NCBI GenBank assembly: GCA_947384055.1
Contig: CANDFO010000009.1
Span: forward strand, 1 to 51,644
DNA: 51,644 nt
Direction of reading: 5' to 3'
DNA from: an uncultured Flavonifractor sp.
Lineage (GTDB): Bacteria > Bacillota > Clostridia > Oscillospirales > Oscillospiraceae
In this document: positions 50,785 to 51,644 of the stretch, in pieces
How the letters are laid out: each line of letters starts with the position of its first letter
Numbering within the stretch: the stretch's first letter is position 1
Notes under the pieces: generated by a model
Told to the model about the DNA's origin: nothing
The model's input: only the letters and a program-made list of their open reading frames with translations
The model's database searches: none
Translations under genes and position numbers: made by a program

Positions 50785-50813
50785 ATTATGCTACATGCTG
50801 GGTAAAAATGCAA
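50785..50813 (-). promoter_or_regulatory. Promoter candidate P3, upstream of flgB
   Basis: On the minus strand TTGCAT (50808-50813), 17 bases, CATAAT (50785-50790). It is the closest candidate to flgB, with a ~116-base leader. Confidence 0.45.
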
Positions 50814-50969
50814 CTTCAAAAATCTTCCAATCGTGATGCGGCACACCAAACGTGCCTGCCGGCCATTGCGCCGACAACGCTTCCGGCTTTCCCGCTGGTT
50901 CAGCCCTGCGGTATACCGGATGAAGCCGTGTGGCCGCGCTCCAGTGTATCGCCACAAACAGTCAGTTTT

Positions 50970-50998
50970 ATTATAGCACATCATACCAGTAAATTCAA
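50970..50998 (-). promoter_or_regulatory. Promoter candidate P2, upstream of flgB
   Basis: TTGAAT (50993-50998), 17 bases and a perfect TATAAT (50970-50975) preceded by TGC (extended -10). The best-looking promoter here; it implies a ~300-base structured leader, with a 5-bp GTGGC/GCCAC stem and several smaller stems by eye. Confidence 0.7.
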
Positions 50999-51082
50999 GC
51001 AAAAACCTGCCGCACGCACCGGCGATATTTTCCTAAGTCCCTCTATGTACGAAGATCCGTCCGCGGCGTACGCAATGTGTCT

Positions 51083-51111
51083 ATTATTATTCAGATCTCA
51101 ATATTTGTCAA
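51083..51111 (-). promoter_or_regulatory. Promoter candidate P1, upstream of flgB
   Basis: TTGACA (51106-51111), 17 bases, AATAAT (51083-51088). Near-consensus -35. If used, it would add ~115 bases to the leader, or it could serve a short non-coding RNA. Confidence 0.55.
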
Positions 51112-51182
51112 GAGCAATTATCCATGTTTTTTACAGAAATTCGGTCTGTTTTCCTATAAATCCCACTTTTATACAGTCGCGA

Positions 51183-51231
51183 AAAAAAATGCGGCGGCTC
51201 CCCTGTTTGGGAAGCCGCCGCGCCATTTTTT
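51183..51231. terminator. Bidirectional terminator right of the flgB promoters
   Basis: GCGGCGGCT-CCC pairs with GGG-A-AGCCGCCGC (one bulge), flanked by A-run and T-run. It isolates the flgB leader from the right end. No gene is seen on either side within ~400 bases. Confidence 0.75.
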
Positions 51232-51240
51232 CACATTAAA

Positions 51241-51434
51241 GTATACTTACAGGTAAAATTTGTTTCTGAGTACAGATCCAGAAATAACCGGAATTTGGCA
51301 ATCATTCGGACAATACGTCAACAAAATGCTTTCCTCTGCCCCGGCGGACGCCTGTCCCGCCAAAATCGCCGGTGTATGGGTTCAGCGGCTTCCCCGCATC
51401 GTTCCGTCAAAAATCCGGAGTTGTGTAAGTATAC
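51241..51434. repeat. 11-bp inverted repeats bounding ~195 bases
   Basis: GTATACTTACA (51241-51251) and its exact complement (51424-51434) bound a stretch without any supported gene. It could be a small degenerate element or chance. Nothing else is recognised between 51232 and 51569. Confidence 0.35.
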
Positions 51435-51569
51435 CGTACATACAGCCCGTCCAAAAAACTGTCCAGGCAAAACATACCATAAATCCCGGCAAATTTCAGC
51501 CTTTTTCCCACGGTTTGGCCGAACGGTACATGTCGCCAAGTCACCCACGGGGAGCCGTGAAGCAGGCTC

Positions 51570-51644
51570 TTAGAACCTGTATTCATAACCGGGGAATGCT
51601 GGATGGGCGAGGATTTTTCCCGCCAGACAAGGAGATGTTCCGCA
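51570..51644 (+). repeat. Dispersed repeat, copy C, at the contig end
   Basis: TTAGAACCTGTATTCA here equals copy A at 5235, followed by a diverged but alignable stretch ending in TTTTTCCCG. The contig stops inside it, consistent with an assembly break in a repeated sequence. Confidence 0.6.

Noticed and set aside
50663..51000. c-di-GMP (GEMM) riboswitch in the flgB leader
   Set aside because: I looked for the conserved GCAAACC and GGGACGCAAAGCC-type segments of class I and the class II core and did not find them. The leader is structured but unmatched.
50577..51002. 141-codon minus-strand frame through the flgB leader
   Set aside because: It crosses two promoter candidates, has no ribosome-binding site and no family likeness, and overlaps flgB in another frame.
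1..51644. CRISPR arrays, tRNA or rRNA genes
   Set aside because: No regularly spaced direct repeats and no tRNA- or rRNA-like sequence were noticed on reading both strands; a dedicated scan would be needed to exclude them fully.

Overview
The window looks like one assembled contig from a GC-rich, motile member of the Clostridia. The gene families, strong AGGAGG ribosome-binding sites, SigD/CheC/CheD/CheV/FliY chemotaxis style and 2-hydroxyacyl-CoA dehydratase-type genes suggest the Oscillospiraceae (Flavonifractor/Lawsonibacter/Intestinimonas neighbourhood). The genus is a guess from gene content, not a database match. The first ~105 bases are homopolymer runs typical of a bad contig end, and the last ~75 bases lie in a repeat also found at 5235 and 14369.

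Layout. (1) 175-5053, minus strand: a FapA/DUF342 polymer-binding flagellar assembly protein with its own promoter, then a three-gene operon (DUF2229-type protein, 2-hydroxyacyl-CoA dehydratase-type protein, radical-type activase). (2) 5090-7309: a divergent control region, a 52-residue small ORF and a PucR-family regulator with a textbook promoter. (3) 7400-18058: envelope and housekeeping genes, namely a pentapeptide protein, a secreted amidase, an orphan ClpB-D2-like AAA+ ATPase, a lipoprotein, an FtsA-like protein with extra C-terminal modules, a chemoreceptor, an FtsE-like ABC ATPase and a membrane-anchored C39-type peptidase. (4) 18116-21480, minus: fliD-fliS-fliT-like. (5) 21662-23351, plus: parA-comFB. 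(6) 23392-23660: a MITE-like element with long terminal inverted repeats that supplies terminators to both convergent operons. (7) 23695-50662, minus: a continuous 31-gene flagellar/chemotaxis run transcribed from the right: flgB flgC fliE fliF fliG fliH fliI fliJ fliK flgD (TIGR02530-type gene) flgE flbD motA motB fliM fliY cheY fliO fliP fliQ fliR flhB flhA sigD, two rod/hook-type genes (flgF/flgG-like), cheC cheD cheV and an EAL-like/HDOD gene. (8) 50663-51644: a non-coding leader with three promoter candidates, hairpins and repeats.

How it works together. The big run supplies the basal body, C-ring, export apparatus, hook, stator, late sigma factor and the CheY-P removal/adaptation branch. 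Flagellin, FlgK/L/M, CheA/W/B/R, FliL, FlhF and FlhG are not in the window. Their absence, with a ParA-ComFB pair beside fliD and a degenerate EAL/HDOD protein ending the operon, makes the 21.5-25 kb junction the best place to look for an undescribed flagellar-placement or c-di-GMP-linked control module. That idea is inference. The FliY linker, which carries two copies of a FliM-like CheY-binding peptide, is the most unusual protein-level feature seen directly.
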